Part shown: in pieces, positions 8,152 to 16,452 of the stretch
How the letters are laid out: the number at the start of each line of letters is the position of its first letter
Position numbering within the stretch: the first letter of the stretch is position 1
Assembly (NCBI GenBank): GCA_903834475.1
Contig: CAILJH010000211.1
Location: forward strand, 1 to 64,000
Length of the DNA stretch: 64,000 nucleotides
Origin: an uncultured Prolixibacteraceae bacterium
Lineage (GTDB): Bacteria; Bacteroidota; Bacteroidia; Bacteroidales; Prolixibacteraceae
Direction of reading: 5' to 3'
Notes under the pieces: generated by a model
The model's database searches: none
The model's input: the letters and a program-made list of their open reading frames with translations, nothing else
Told to the model about the DNA's origin: nothing
Translations under genes and position numbers: made by a program

Positions 8152-9369
8152 TTATTCCGAAATCTGATAAGCTATTAATGTATTTCCGTGCCGGACATAG
8201 AGAATTCCCTTGTCAATCACCGGGTGCGCCCAATGTTGTTCGGTACCCAAAGCAACTTTGGCTTTACTGATTACTTTTAATCCGGAAGGATTGGCATCGG
8301 CCAGAAACAAATCGCCTTTTTCAGAATAACCGATCAATTTATTATTGGCAGCAATGGTAACTCCTTTTGCCATTTCGGTGGAGGAATATTTCACTTCACC
8401 GCTTTTCCAATCGATACATTGCCAGCTGCGATCTTTGTCACCCGATCCGTAAATAAAACCGTTGATTAATACGGCTCCGCCAATGCGACTATCGAAGCTT
8501 TTTACATCCCTTTCTTTGGTAACAGAACTTCCATCAGGACTAAGGATCAGCATTTCAGCACCTTGTCCGTAACCACTGAAAACAAAAATTTTACCTTCAG
8601 AATAAATCGGAGTATTCGGGTGAACTGCCCAATCATTCGGATGTTCTGAATTCCATAGTAATTTTCCTGTTGTGGCATCAATACCCACCACATGGCTGGC
8701 AGTGTGAGTTACCAGCAACTGACGTGCCGGTAATTTGATCAGAAGTGGAGAACAATAAGCCGATAATTCACCCAATCCTGGACAACTCCATATTGTTGCT
8801 CCTGTCATGCGATTTAGTGCCACCACATTGTTAATTTTTCCGCCGGGAGTACAATACAATTTATCACCGTCGACCAGCAACGATTCGGTATAACCCCACT
8901 GAATATTAGATCCATCCATCTGGGTGATGAAATCTTTTTCCCACGCTGGTTTTCCGGTTTTGAGATTGAGACAGGTTATTTTTCCATTTCCGTTAAACAA
9001 ATACGCCAGTTCGCCAACAATCGTCGGGGTTGAGCGCACGCCACGATAGCTTGCATCTACAAATTCTTTTCCGTATTTGGATTGCTGAAGTTCTTTTCCA
9101 TTTAAATCAAGTTCAAACAATACCGCCTCACCATCAACCATTCCATTGACATAAATTTTGTTGTTGGCAAATACCGGTGAAGAAAATCCTTGTCCCAAAC
9201 CATCATGCGACCACAAGATTTTTGGACCATCGGAAGGCCAGGCAGCTAACAATTTGTCGACAGGGTAAACTCCTGATGAATTTACACCACGCCATTTTGT
9301 TGGTTCCTGAGCATTTGATAACTGAAGAAACGCAACGAAAAGAAATACAAATACAAAAATAGTCTTCAT
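8152..9369 (-). CDS. Exported PQQ-like beta-propeller protein, first gene of the cluster
   Basis: 405 residues with a signal peptide (MKTIFVFVFLFVAFLQLSNAQ) and the opening KWRGVNSSGVYPV then LLAAWPSDGPKILW. Blades include CLNLKTGKPAWEKD, VALNRMTGATIWSCP and VGIDATTGKLLWNSE. It is more like the lone propeller at 43204-44442 than its tandem neighbours in the C-terminal region (HWAHPVIDKGILYVRHGNTL versus HFSHPVISNGVLYIRHGNTL). Upstream on the minus strand, TACTTTTA (about 9395-9402) resembles a Bacteroidota -7 box, so transcription of the cluster may begin here. Confidence 0.83.
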   Translation of the reverse strand: MKTIFVFVFLFVAFLQLSNAQEPTKWRGVNSSGVYPVDKLLAAWPSDGPKILWSHDGLGQGFSSPVFANNKIYVNGMVDGEAVLFELDLNGKELQQSKYGKEFVDASYRGVRSTPTIVGELAYLFNGNGKITCLNLKTGKPAWEKDFITQMDGSNIQWGYTESLLVDGDKLYCTPGGKINNVVALNRMTGATIWSCPGLGELSAYCSPLLIKLPARQLLVTHTASHVVGIDATTGKLLWNSEHPNDWAVHPNTPIYSEGKIFVFSGYGQGAEMLILSPDGSSVTKERDVKSFDSRIGGAVLINGFIYGSGDKDRSWQCIDWKSGEVKYSSTEMAKGVTIAANNKLIGYSEKGDLFLADANPSGLKVISKAKVALGTEQHWAHPVIDKGILYVRHGNTLIAYQISE

Positions 9370-9691
9370 TGGTTATTGGTTAAATTGTTTGTCGTAAAAG
9401 TATCAAGCTTCAATCAGTATTCCAACATGATATGGAATTTAATCGCTTTCTAAATAATAAGATTCATTAACAATTTAATCTGGAGAAGAATTAATTCATC
9501 GAACTATTTATCAGCACGTTACAGTAAAAAAGGTATTAAATGATAAATATCATGGAATACGGCTTTGATTAATATAATTACAGAAGATACTGAAGCTAAA
9601 TGTAGAAACGTTTTTTTAAAGCAGAAAAAGGCAGATTTTGAGAGTCATCTAAAAGTAGATAGCTTTAAGTAAAACATGAGAAGCTGAAGAA
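9370..9691. other. AT-rich gap without a recognised gene
   Basis: About 320 bases between the first propeller gene and the unknown gene at 9692. It is AT-rich, with no ORF of useful length, no strong hairpin and no tRNA-like fold. The only candidate signal is the -7-like box (reverse complement TACTTTTA) about 30 bases from the propeller start. Confidence 0.5.
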
Positions 9692-10255
9692 TTATTTTCT
9701 AATTTTTTGTTTCAAAGAAGCAGATTGAATTTTTTTCAAATCTTTGACAAACAACACGATAAACGATTCGTATGTTTTAAGATTTTCGATCATCCTGTGG
9801 TGGTATTTCATAATAAAAATACGGAGATCTTCTTCGTAATAAATATTCAGCAATTCATCCAGAAACTCCCAACGTTTATTTTCAAACCAATATTCATCAC
9901 GCAGTGACCTGCGGTCGCCATACTTCTCAAAGTATTCGAAGTATAATCTTTTTGAACCCTTAACTGACAGATCGGCCTTTAGTCTGCCCATTGCTTCAGA
10001 ATATCCTCGCAAGAGATGCCAGTATCGACTCAGATTGTCAGAAAATTCAATCAGGTATTTGAAATCAGTAAGTGTTTTGTAAAACAGATCGAAATTGCCA
10101 ACCAACAAATAGGATTCAAGAATTTCAAGCTTAACTGGAGTTGATCGTATAACCTCCGTGAAGAATTCATCCGAATGCATAGCTGCTATATGCTGATCGT
10201 TTTCAACCTGAAATGATGCATCGAAAAATTCTTTAAATGACTGGGCTGTGTTCAT
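9692..10255 (-). CDS. Unknown alpha-helical protein
   Basis: 187 residues without signal peptide or membrane segment, rich in Phe, Tyr, Leu, Glu and Lys, and predicted mainly helical. Aromatic-rich segments (FKEFFDASFQ, EYFEKYGDRRSLRDEYWFE) recur along the chain, and the C-terminus is basic (SLKQKIRK). I do not recognise a family. It stands alone, 180 bp from the nucleoside hydrolase and 320 bp from the propeller cluster, on the same strand as both. ATG 10253-10255 is the only reasonable start. Confidence 0.6.
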   Translation of the reverse strand: MNTAQSFKEFFDASFQVENDQHIAAMHSDEFFTEVIRSTPVKLEILESYLLVGNFDLFYKTLTDFKYLIEFSDNLSRYWHLLRGYSEAMGRLKADLSVKGSKRLYFEYFEKYGDRRSLRDEYWFENKRWEFLDELLNIYYEEDLRIFIMKYHHRMIENLKTYESFIVLFVKDLKKIQSASLKQKIRK

Positions 10256-10435
10256 CCTTTTATAAAATCCTTTTTATATCTGATTCAAAGGAAATAAAAT
10301 TTCCATTCATTCATCAGACCAGTTTCTAAACCATAGGTATGAACTATCAATCCACGATTCTGAATGAGCGAATGGCTTTTCCGGAAATTAAAATCAGGCT
10401 GAAAATTGGATTTTTGAATTTTTCTTTTACCCGGT

Positions 10436-11434
10436 TTACCGTGGTTCGAACGTCATTAAATCATCGAGGATAAAAGCAATTTTGCTGTAGGAGTATTTAT
10501 GAACCAGGAACGAATGGTTTGAATTCTGATCAGGATTCCACTCATCCGAACCATCCGGATGACAAATAAAAGTTCCATTACCGATTACATAGAAATAATC
10601 TTCCGGATTCCGGACAGCACATAAAACCGCTGTGAGATCCCAGGAATTTCGGTTGATCGATTGCCTCTTTTCATAGTTCGATAAACAATATTTGTAGGCC
10701 CAGTGAACCGGGCTATTTGTACTTCCTTCAGTCGCTATTTTATGGCCTGTCATGATTTTTACTCCGATTTCAAAACCGCTGAAAAGGATCGGCGTTGGCC
10801 AGTTTTTAATCACATCGATTGAAGCTGAGACATGTTGATTGATATTAAACTCATTTCCTTCGGGAAATCCACCAGCCATTGCCACCCATTTTTTCACTTT
10901 CCGGGCAACCAGTTCTCTGCCGCTGAGTGGACTGAATTGGTCTGGCTTTGATTGAAGCAATGCTGATAAATTGGAAAGAAATCCAACGGTAACAATGACC
11001 ACGCTTTTATTTTTCTGACTTGCCAGAACTTTCCGGTAAACCTCGGTTGCTGAAGGATAATCCTTGTTGGTTTTGATTTTCGGAAGGTACTTTACCACCA
11101 AAGAATCGTTCCAGTGATTTGGACAAGAAAAAGATGGTGCATCCGAATCTGGAACACCAATTGGAATTTCAGGATGACCAAAATAGCAGTTGAAAACCTC
11201 CAGTGTCGGACCAATGAAAGGATATCCATCGCTTGCTACAGTGGCCAGAATCTGGCATTCGCCTTTTGCAGCAAGCGCATGCAAAATGGTGATAGCACCA
11301 ACATCGTCAAAGTCAGGTCCCATATCGGTATCGAAAATGATTTTAGCCGGTTCAACAGGTTTTTGACCAAAACTCTGTTGCTGAAATCCGCAGAGCAAAA
11401 TGAAAGCAAGTATTAGTATTGAACTGTTATTCAT
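10436..11434 (-). CDS. Exported inosine/uridine-type nucleoside hydrolase
   Basis: 332 residues with a signal peptide (to about residue 23, SFGQ). The hallmark Ca2+-binding loop is present as DTDMGPDFDDVGAI, a variant of the IUNH DxDxxxDD motif. Later segments VVIVTVGFLSNLSALL and MAGGFPEGNEFN (with E and N expected to contact ribose) and the C-terminal NRNSWDLTAVL with the catalytic-type Asp also fit. The enzyme would cleave N-glycosidic bonds of nucleosides in the periplasm. Its upstream neighbour, 85 bp away on the same strand, is an ADP-ribosylglycohydrolase lipoprotein, so both may act on exogenous nucleotides or ADP-ribosyl compounds. The spacer before its ATG is 8-bp periodic. Confidence 0.88.
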   Translation of the reverse strand: MNNSSILILAFILLCGFQQQSFGQKPVEPAKIIFDTDMGPDFDDVGAITILHALAAKGECQILATVASDGYPFIGPTLEVFNCYFGHPEIPIGVPDSDAPSFSCPNHWNDSLVVKYLPKIKTNKDYPSATEVYRKVLASQKNKSVVIVTVGFLSNLSALLQSKPDQFSPLSGRELVARKVKKWVAMAGGFPEGNEFNINQHVSASIDVIKNWPTPILFSGFEIGVKIMTGHKIATEGSTNSPVHWAYKYCLSNYEKRQSINRNSWDLTAVLCAVRNPEDYFYVIGNGTFICHPDGSDEWNPDQNSNHSFLVHKYSYSKIAFILDDLMTFEPR

Positions 11435-11519
11435 TGCTCGATGGTTGAATGGTTAAATGATTGACAGTGTGCCTTTTTATTTTCCTTTTCACTTATTCCT
11501 GTTTCCCTTTCCTGATATG

Positions 11520-13142
11520 CTATTTCTGAAACGAAAACTTAAAGTTGTCACTGATTTTATCAGCTGTTTTAAATACCAGTATTTCGTTGATATAAACATT
11601 GGCAGCCAATGCTTCTGGACGCTTTTCTCCTTTTACTACGACCTTGATGGTGTGTTTACCTACCGGCAGATTGGTAATATGGAACAAATCCATATTTTCG
11701 TGTTGCTGATTGGCAAAATTAAAGTAACAGTCAATGGTTCGTTTAAACCCGCCATCCACAAATACATCAGCTTTACCGCAATCTTTGAACCAGTTTCCAA
11801 CCAATGAAACTCCTGTACCTTCAAACTCAAAACTTAATTCATCATTAGCCGTCGCGCTATAAACTGCCTGTGAAGTAAATTCAACCTTTGTAGTATCCTT
11901 AGGTTTGGTGCTATTTACCCAGTTTCCTTTTTTTGAAACACTCTTTTCGGACACATTAATTCTTTTGTCAAAAACAAGTTTCGGGAATGCAACTTCCAAG
12001 GCAAATGCCTGAGGTTCCTGAACCCTAATTTTCAGTTCCTTATCAGTTGATTCTCCACCATTTTCAACAGCCAGTTTTTGAGCGTACTGAAAAGATTTAT
12101 CCACCGCTTTATTGAATGAATAGTTGGTATTGACAAAAATGGTATCGCCCATTGCTTTAACTGCGTCCCGGTATTCAACGGGCAGCGCGGAAAATCCTTT
12201 AATCACACCAAGAAGTGCCATGGCATTCGACGGATTACAATCCGAGTCCTGTCCGCAACGCGCGGTAATTTCCAATGTTTTTCCGGGATCGCCATCGCCA
12301 TAAAGCAAACCGGTCACGATAAATGCTCCATTGAGTTTGGCATCGATATTAAACTTTGAACCTGCTCCGCAAATCTGTTCTTTGCCCCATTTGGCTTCGA
12401 GTTCGGCCCACGCTGCCCGCCAATCTGCCGGATAATGATGATGAAGTAAAATCACATCTTTGACGATCTTCGAATAATCACTTTCTGCCGGAATAGAGAG
12501 TAATGCCTGATCAATTATTTTTGAAATGTCATTCTCAAAATAAGCAGCAGAATAAAGTGCTCCAACGAAAATGCCACCATAAACGCCATCACCAAAATTC
12601 ATGATATGGCCAATTTTATCAGCTATTTTGTTGGCCGTTTGAGGCATTCCGGGACACATGAACCCAATGTAGTCGGCTTCAATCTGGAAGTCAATATCAT
12701 CAGCATGAATATTATAATCAGGATGTCCGGACTGCGGAGGAAAAATACTGTCATAGAAGTTTTTTCGGGCCTGAACATTGGCGTGCCACAATTGGAAACC
12801 CGCCTTGGCAAATATCTCCTGAAATTTCTTTGCCGGAGCATCGATACCGTATTTATCCATCGCCATTAAAAACGACAATTGGACATAAATATCATCTTGC
12901 CATTTTGATCCTTTCACATCAGCAGGAATCCAGTTGATCGGTTCTTCAAAGGTTTTACCCTGAGCCCTGAATTCTGTTGGCGCACCGTAAGTTACTCCGA
13001 TCATTTTCCCAGCCCATCCTCCGGCAATTTTATCCTTCAGAATTTCATTGGAGATTGTACGCGTTTCAACAGTTTGTTTGGATGAACATGAGAATAATAA
13101 AACCAGGGCAGGAATGAATAGGATATACAAGCACTTTTTCAT
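11520..13142 (-). CDS. ADP-ribosylglycohydrolase-family lipoprotein
   Basis: 540 residues. The lipobox (LVLLFSC, Cys near 19) marks a lipoprotein. The DraG-like fold begins at LKDKIAGGWAGKMIGVTYG. Metal-binding positions are seen as KWQDDIYVQL, HADDIDFQIE and the C-terminal GQDSDCNPSNAMALLG, matching the acidic clusters of ADP-ribosylglycohydrolases. Roughly residues 385-540 form an extra beta-rich domain (LSFEFEGTGVSLVGNWF, KHTIKVVVKGE) of carbohydrate-binding character. Family knowledge: DraG enzymes hydrolyse ADP-ribose or related N/O-glycosidic bonds, and exported ones are poorly characterised. It probably forms a unit with the downstream nucleoside hydrolase. Confidence 0.85.
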   Translation of the reverse strand: MKKCLYILFIPALVLLFSCSSKQTVETRTISNEILKDKIAGGWAGKMIGVTYGAPTEFRAQGKTFEEPINWIPADVKGSKWQDDIYVQLSFLMAMDKYGIDAPAKKFQEIFAKAGFQLWHANVQARKNFYDSIFPPQSGHPDYNIHADDIDFQIEADYIGFMCPGMPQTANKIADKIGHIMNFGDGVYGGIFVGALYSAAYFENDISKIIDQALLSIPAESDYSKIVKDVILLHHHYPADWRAAWAELEAKWGKEQICGAGSKFNIDAKLNGAFIVTGLLYGDGDPGKTLEITARCGQDSDCNPSNAMALLGVIKGFSALPVEYRDAVKAMGDTIFVNTNYSFNKAVDKSFQYAQKLAVENGGESTDKELKIRVQEPQAFALEVAFPKLVFDKRINVSEKSVSKKGNWVNSTKPKDTTKVEFTSQAVYSATANDELSFEFEGTGVSLVGNWFKDCGKADVFVDGGFKRTIDCYFNFANQQHENMDLFHITNLPVGKHTIKVVVKGEKRPEALAANVYINEILVFKTADKISDNFKFSFQK

Positions 13143-13211
13143 AGTTAGGTTGATTAGGATTGATAATTTGAAAATCTCCAGAATGGTTATCCTGTCTATG
13201 CTTTAATGGAT

Positions 13212-13796
13212 TTAGAAATACCTGGAAACTTTCGATTTGTATTTCTCAAATTCATCACCAAACTCAGCTTTCAGGTATTTTTCTTCACCCAAAATAATGA
13301 AATGATGAACAATCATTCCATAGATCATGACAACCAATAATAAGATGCTGGGAAGATAAAGAAAAGTTGCCGTATTCAAAAATATAAAACTGGCATACAT
13401 CGGATTTCGGCTGATACGATATATACCGCTGGTGCGCAATTCATGCTTGCCCGTGGGAAGGCCGATATGGGTTATAATTCCCATTGAAAGATAGGCAGGA
13501 ACCAGGATCAGATTGGCAGGAATCAGTAATACAGCAGCCAGAAGTTTCTGAACTTCAGGAATCTGGTCCTGAATCAGAAAAGGCACCTGATTCCGGAGTT
13601 CCGGAAATAAAGTAATCGTTGCAAAAAGTGCCCAAACGAAAAAAAGCAAAAACTTACCGGTATAAAAAAACATCGGTTGTATGGTTGGTTTGCCCATGGC
13701 ATATTTTCCATTTCGGGCCAGAAATGCCCCCAATATCAAGGTTGCCAGAATAGGCAAACTGATCAGAAAAGCCAAAATGTAATTAATCCAGTTCAT
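13212..13796 (-). CDS. ICMT/PEMT-like membrane methyltransferase
   Basis: 194 residues with about five hydrophobic segments. The C-terminal half has the isoprenylcysteine methyltransferase/PEMT signature GIYRISRNPMYASFIF and the later EEKYLKAEFGDEFEKYKSKVSRYF. Bacterial members of this family are methyltransferases or structural relatives of mostly unknown substrate. The start ATG shares one base with the stop of the metal permease (TAATG), so the two are translationally coupled. Such coupling of an ICMT-like gene with a heavy-metal permease suggests a role in the same metal response, which is inference. Confidence 0.8.
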   Translation of the reverse strand: MNWINYILAFLISLPILATLILGAFLARNGKYAMGKPTIQPMFFYTGKFLLFFVWALFATITLFPELRNQVPFLIQDQIPEVQKLLAAVLLIPANLILVPAYLSMGIITHIGLPTGKHELRTSGIYRISRNPMYASFIFLNTATFLYLPSILLLVVMIYGMIVHHFIILGEEKYLKAEFGDEFEKYKSKVSRYF

Positions 13797-15112
13797 TAAA
13801 CTGCTCCTTTATACTGATAGCCAAGTTCATTCACAACATGCTCAATTTCAGTATAATTAATTTTAGAACCTCTGATTTTTACCTGAGAAGTATTTTTGTC
13901 TGCAACAACTTCGTCAATACCATCCAGTTTCGAAAGGTTGCGGTTAATACTGGCTTCGCAATGCGAGCAGGTCATGCCTTCTACCTTGATTGTTTGAAAT
14001 TTTTCTTGTGTCATTTTTCTGTTTTTTTGGAATCGTTCAATAAAATATCCTGAAATAATTGAGCTTATTAAGATTACTGATGAAGTTATGCCAACCCATT
14101 GAGGTAGCATTTCGTGAGCCATTCCATCGCCGTGATTATGCGTCATTTTACTCAGGATGAAATCAGCCGGAATCAACCAGTTGGTCAGTAATCCGAAAAA
14201 AACTGCACCGCCAATGATCGAACCCAGGTAAATAAAAAGTGATTTCTTTCCCATTGTTTTTCCGATCACAGTAATGGTGGCCACATTCGTAGCCGGACCT
14301 GCCATCATAAAAACAAGGGCAGCACCGGGCGAAACACCTTTCATCAGGAGAACCGCTGCAATTGGTATCGAACCGGTTGCACAAATATAAAGCGGAACCG
14401 AAGCAGCCAAAACTACCAGTATTTCGATCAGACCATAGCCTTTGAACATGGTAAAAAATCCATCTGGCAAAAGCACTGATAAGAGGGTTGCAGCAAGGAA
14501 TCCAAGTAAAAGCCATTTGGCAATATCCTGAAGTAATTCGACGAAAGCATAATTGGCTGCGCGGATCAAGGAATGTGTTTCTCTTTTGGGAGGAGTACTA
14601 CAGCCACAGTCATCCTCTTCACACACTGATTCCGATTTTTTAACATCCAACTTCAAACCGACAAACCTGGAATTGATGACTGGTTCCGGTTTTGGTTTTT
14701 CTTTCATCAGCCAATTGGTCAGAATACCGCCTAAAATTCCGGTACTAAAAGCAACGAGAGGCCGAATGATAGCAAATGGCCAGCCTAACATGGCATAGGT
14801 TGCAAAAATGGAATCGACTCCAGTTTGTGGAGTTGAAATCAGGAATGAATTGACCGCCCCTTTTGATGCTCCGTTCTTATAAAAAGAAATGCCTGTCGGA
14901 ATTACTCCACAAGAGCACAATGGCAATGGCACACCCAAAACAGACGCATTGACTGCCGATTTGAAATTTGGCTTTCCTAAATACCGATCGATGTGTTTTT
15001 GAGGGAAATAGACTTTAAGTAAACCGGCAAATACCAATCCGAAGAGCAGCCAGGGCGCCATTTCGTTAAACATGGTTACTAATTCAAGAATGTATTTTTG
15101 TGCAAAATCCAT
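13796..15112 (-). CDS. SO_0444-type Cu/Zn efflux permease with C-terminal HMA domain
   Basis: 438 residues. The permease part (DUF318/ArsP-like superfamily) has about eight membrane helices and the motif PLPLCSCGVIP (C65, C67), duplicated as PLYICATGSIPIAA in the second half. A cytosolic cysteine patch CEEDDCGCSTPP sits in the central loop, and a complete heavy-metal-associated domain with MTCSHCE (C382, C385) forms the last 70 residues. Family knowledge: such permeases export Cu or Zn. The HMA domain would deliver the metal. Transcription probably starts at a -7-like TACTTTTA (complement of 15162-15169) beside a large inverted repeat. The RBS GGGAGGAA is unusually good for this genome. Confidence 0.85.
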   Translation of the reverse strand: MDFAQKYILELVTMFNEMAPWLLFGLVFAGLLKVYFPQKHIDRYLGKPNFKSAVNASVLGVPLPLCSCGVIPTGISFYKNGASKGAVNSFLISTPQTGVDSIFATYAMLGWPFAIIRPLVAFSTGILGGILTNWLMKEKPKPEPVINSRFVGLKLDVKKSESVCEEDDCGCSTPPKRETHSLIRAANYAFVELLQDIAKWLLLGFLAATLLSVLLPDGFFTMFKGYGLIEILVVLAASVPLYICATGSIPIAAVLLMKGVSPGAALVFMMAGPATNVATITVIGKTMGKKSLFIYLGSIIGGAVFFGLLTNWLIPADFILSKMTHNHGDGMAHEMLPQWVGITSSVILISSIISGYFIERFQKNRKMTQEKFQTIKVEGMTCSHCEASINRNLSKLDGIDEVVADKNTSQVKIRGSKINYTEIEHVVNELGYQYKGAV

Positions 15113-15161
15113 AGACTATTCCTCCCGGAAAATTCAAGTTAAGCTAACTACTTATTCAGTG

Positions 15162-15209
15162 TAAAAGTAGCATAAAATAATATATACAGGTATCTGTATA
15201 TATTATTTT
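15162..15209 (-). promoter_or_regulatory. 16-4-16 inverted repeat operator plus -7 box of the metal permease
   Basis: A perfect inverted repeat, left arm 15174-15189 (AAAATAATATATACAG), spacer GTAT and right arm 15194-15209, lies 62-97 bases before the permease ATG. A -7-like box TACTTTTA on the minus strand (15162-15169) lies just downstream of it, so a bound repressor would cover the -33 region. The length and AT-rich arms fit an ArsR/SmtB-type or other metalloregulator site. No regulator gene is adjacent. Confidence 0.6.
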
Positions 15210-15290
15210 CAAATTTAACAAGTCCAGGCTTGAGAACAAAAAGTTGCTGTTTTGAGCCATCATCCGATATTCGATAAATTCCATTAAACA

Positions 15291-15322
15291 AAACGAGGTC
15301 GCCCTTTTGGACGACCTCGTTT
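15291..15322 (-). terminator. Intrinsic terminator of the TPR gene
   Basis: Perfect 11-bp stem AAACGAGGTCG / CGACCTCGTTT with a 10-base loop, 19 bases after the stop of the 15341-16006 gene. Confidence 0.75.
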
Positions 15323-15340
15323 ATAGATCAAAAGTATTTA

Positions 15341-16006
15341 CTATCCCTTAATCGCCGCTTCGCAAGCAGATTTTAATTGCTTGGCCGTTGCATTATTTGC
15401 ATCGTATCCTAAGGCCTTTTCAACCAATGGCAATGCTTTCTTGAACGCTTCAACAGCTTGTTTTTCAGCGAGTTTTTGTTCTTCGCCGGTTTTCAATTTA
15501 CCTGCAGTAATCTGTTCGTTAACTTTTGTCATTATTTCACTTCCTTTCGAATAGAAAACAGTAGCTTCTTTCACATAATAGGAAGCCAGTTTGCCTTTCA
15601 CCTTCACATCTTCAGGGGAAATAGTCAATGCTGACTGAAGAGTTTTCAGGCTTTCTGCATCATTCTTTGTCAGTCTGTAAACTTCAGCTTTATAAAGTAA
15701 TGAATTCACTTTTTTGTAATTCATCAAAATAGCCTGATCAAAATATTTCAAGGCTTTTTCGTAGTTTTTAGCGCTGATGCCACAAATCCCCATATTGTAA
15801 ATCATGGAGGTATCAGCAACTGGTTTGTCGCCCCATTTTAGCAATGCTTGCTCGTAAAGATCAAGAGCTTTTGGGTAATCTTTGATCTTGATGGCTGCGT
15901 TTCCTTCGTTTTTCAAATCAGCAAAGGTTTTCTCAACCACCTGAGCATTCACAACCAAAACACTCATACACATAATAAACACATAAAATAATCGCTTCAT
16001 ATTCAT
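15341..16006 (-). CDS. Exported TPR-repeat protein
   Basis: 221 residues. A signal peptide (MNMKRLFYVFIMCMSVLVVNAQ) is followed by tandem TPR units: LKNEGNAAIKIKDYPKALDLYEQALLKW, MGICGISAKNYEKALKYFDQAILM and LLYKAEVYRLTKNDAESLKTLQSALTISPEDV (shown only as positions about 29-56, 69-92 and 100-131). The C-terminal part is Lys/Ala/Glu-rich and ends in another helical repeat. A protein-interaction role in the periplasm is likely; partners are unknown. An alternative ATG two codons in (16000) would give MKRLF. It has its own terminator 19 bases downstream. Confidence 0.8.
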   Translation of the reverse strand: MNMKRLFYVFIMCMSVLVVNAQVVEKTFADLKNEGNAAIKIKDYPKALDLYEQALLKWGDKPVADTSMIYNMGICGISAKNYEKALKYFDQAILMNYKKVNSLLYKAEVYRLTKNDAESLKTLQSALTISPEDVKVKGKLASYYVKEATVFYSKGSEIMTKVNEQITAGKLKTGEEQKLAEKQAVEAFKKALPLVEKALGYDANNATAKQLKSACEAAIKG

Positions 16007-16125
16007 CTTTTTAAAGGTTTCTAACTTGGGTTTTTATTTAAAATATAAAATAAATCGAAGCCAAAAATAGTAATTAACTTCAAAAATCCTAATCGTATGA
16101 ATTAAGATTAAAAAAAATTAACAAT

Positions 16126-16398
16126 TTAAGGATTGAACATATCCGGCGTAAAATAGCCCAGAATACTTCTTGCCATAACTATCCCGGATTTAGCTTCCTG
16201 GTTCTCCGGATTAATTTCGAGTACCGCAGAATAGTCATTCATTGCATCTCCCCACTTTTGCATTTTATAATAAATGCGGCCGCGAAGCAGAAGCGGATGG
16301 AAATCAGAAGTATCTTCCAAAATCAATGCATCCAGCATTTCCAGAGCTTTAATCAACTCATTTTGTTCAACCAATTGTTTCGCTTCAGTCAGGTCCAT
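16126..16398 (-). CDS. Small cytoplasmic TPR protein
   Basis: 90 residues, no signal. It has two TPR-like helix pairs (LIKALEMLDALILEDTSDFH and GRIYYKMQKWGDAMNDYSAV) ending NPENQEAKSGIVMARS. It follows the RelA-like gene after 54 bases of A-rich sequence containing AAGGAAAGA, which serves as RBS for ATG 16396-16398. The frame is open for 13 codons upstream, but without a start codon. It is probably co-transcribed with relA. Function unknown. Confidence 0.75.
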   Translation of the reverse strand: MDLTEAKQLVEQNELIKALEMLDALILEDTSDFHPLLLRGRIYYKMQKWGDAMNDYSAVLEINPENQEAKSGIVMARSILGYFTPDMFNP

Positions 16399-16452
16399 TC
16401 TTTCCTTTTTTTCGGATTTTTTTTCCTTTTTCGCTTTGGCTTATTCCTAAAA

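Noticed and set aside
3346-9369. Calling the propellers true PQQ-dependent dehydrogenases
   Set aside because: No CXXCH haem motif or recognisable catalytic and cofactor residues; BamB-like scaffolds have the same blade motifs.
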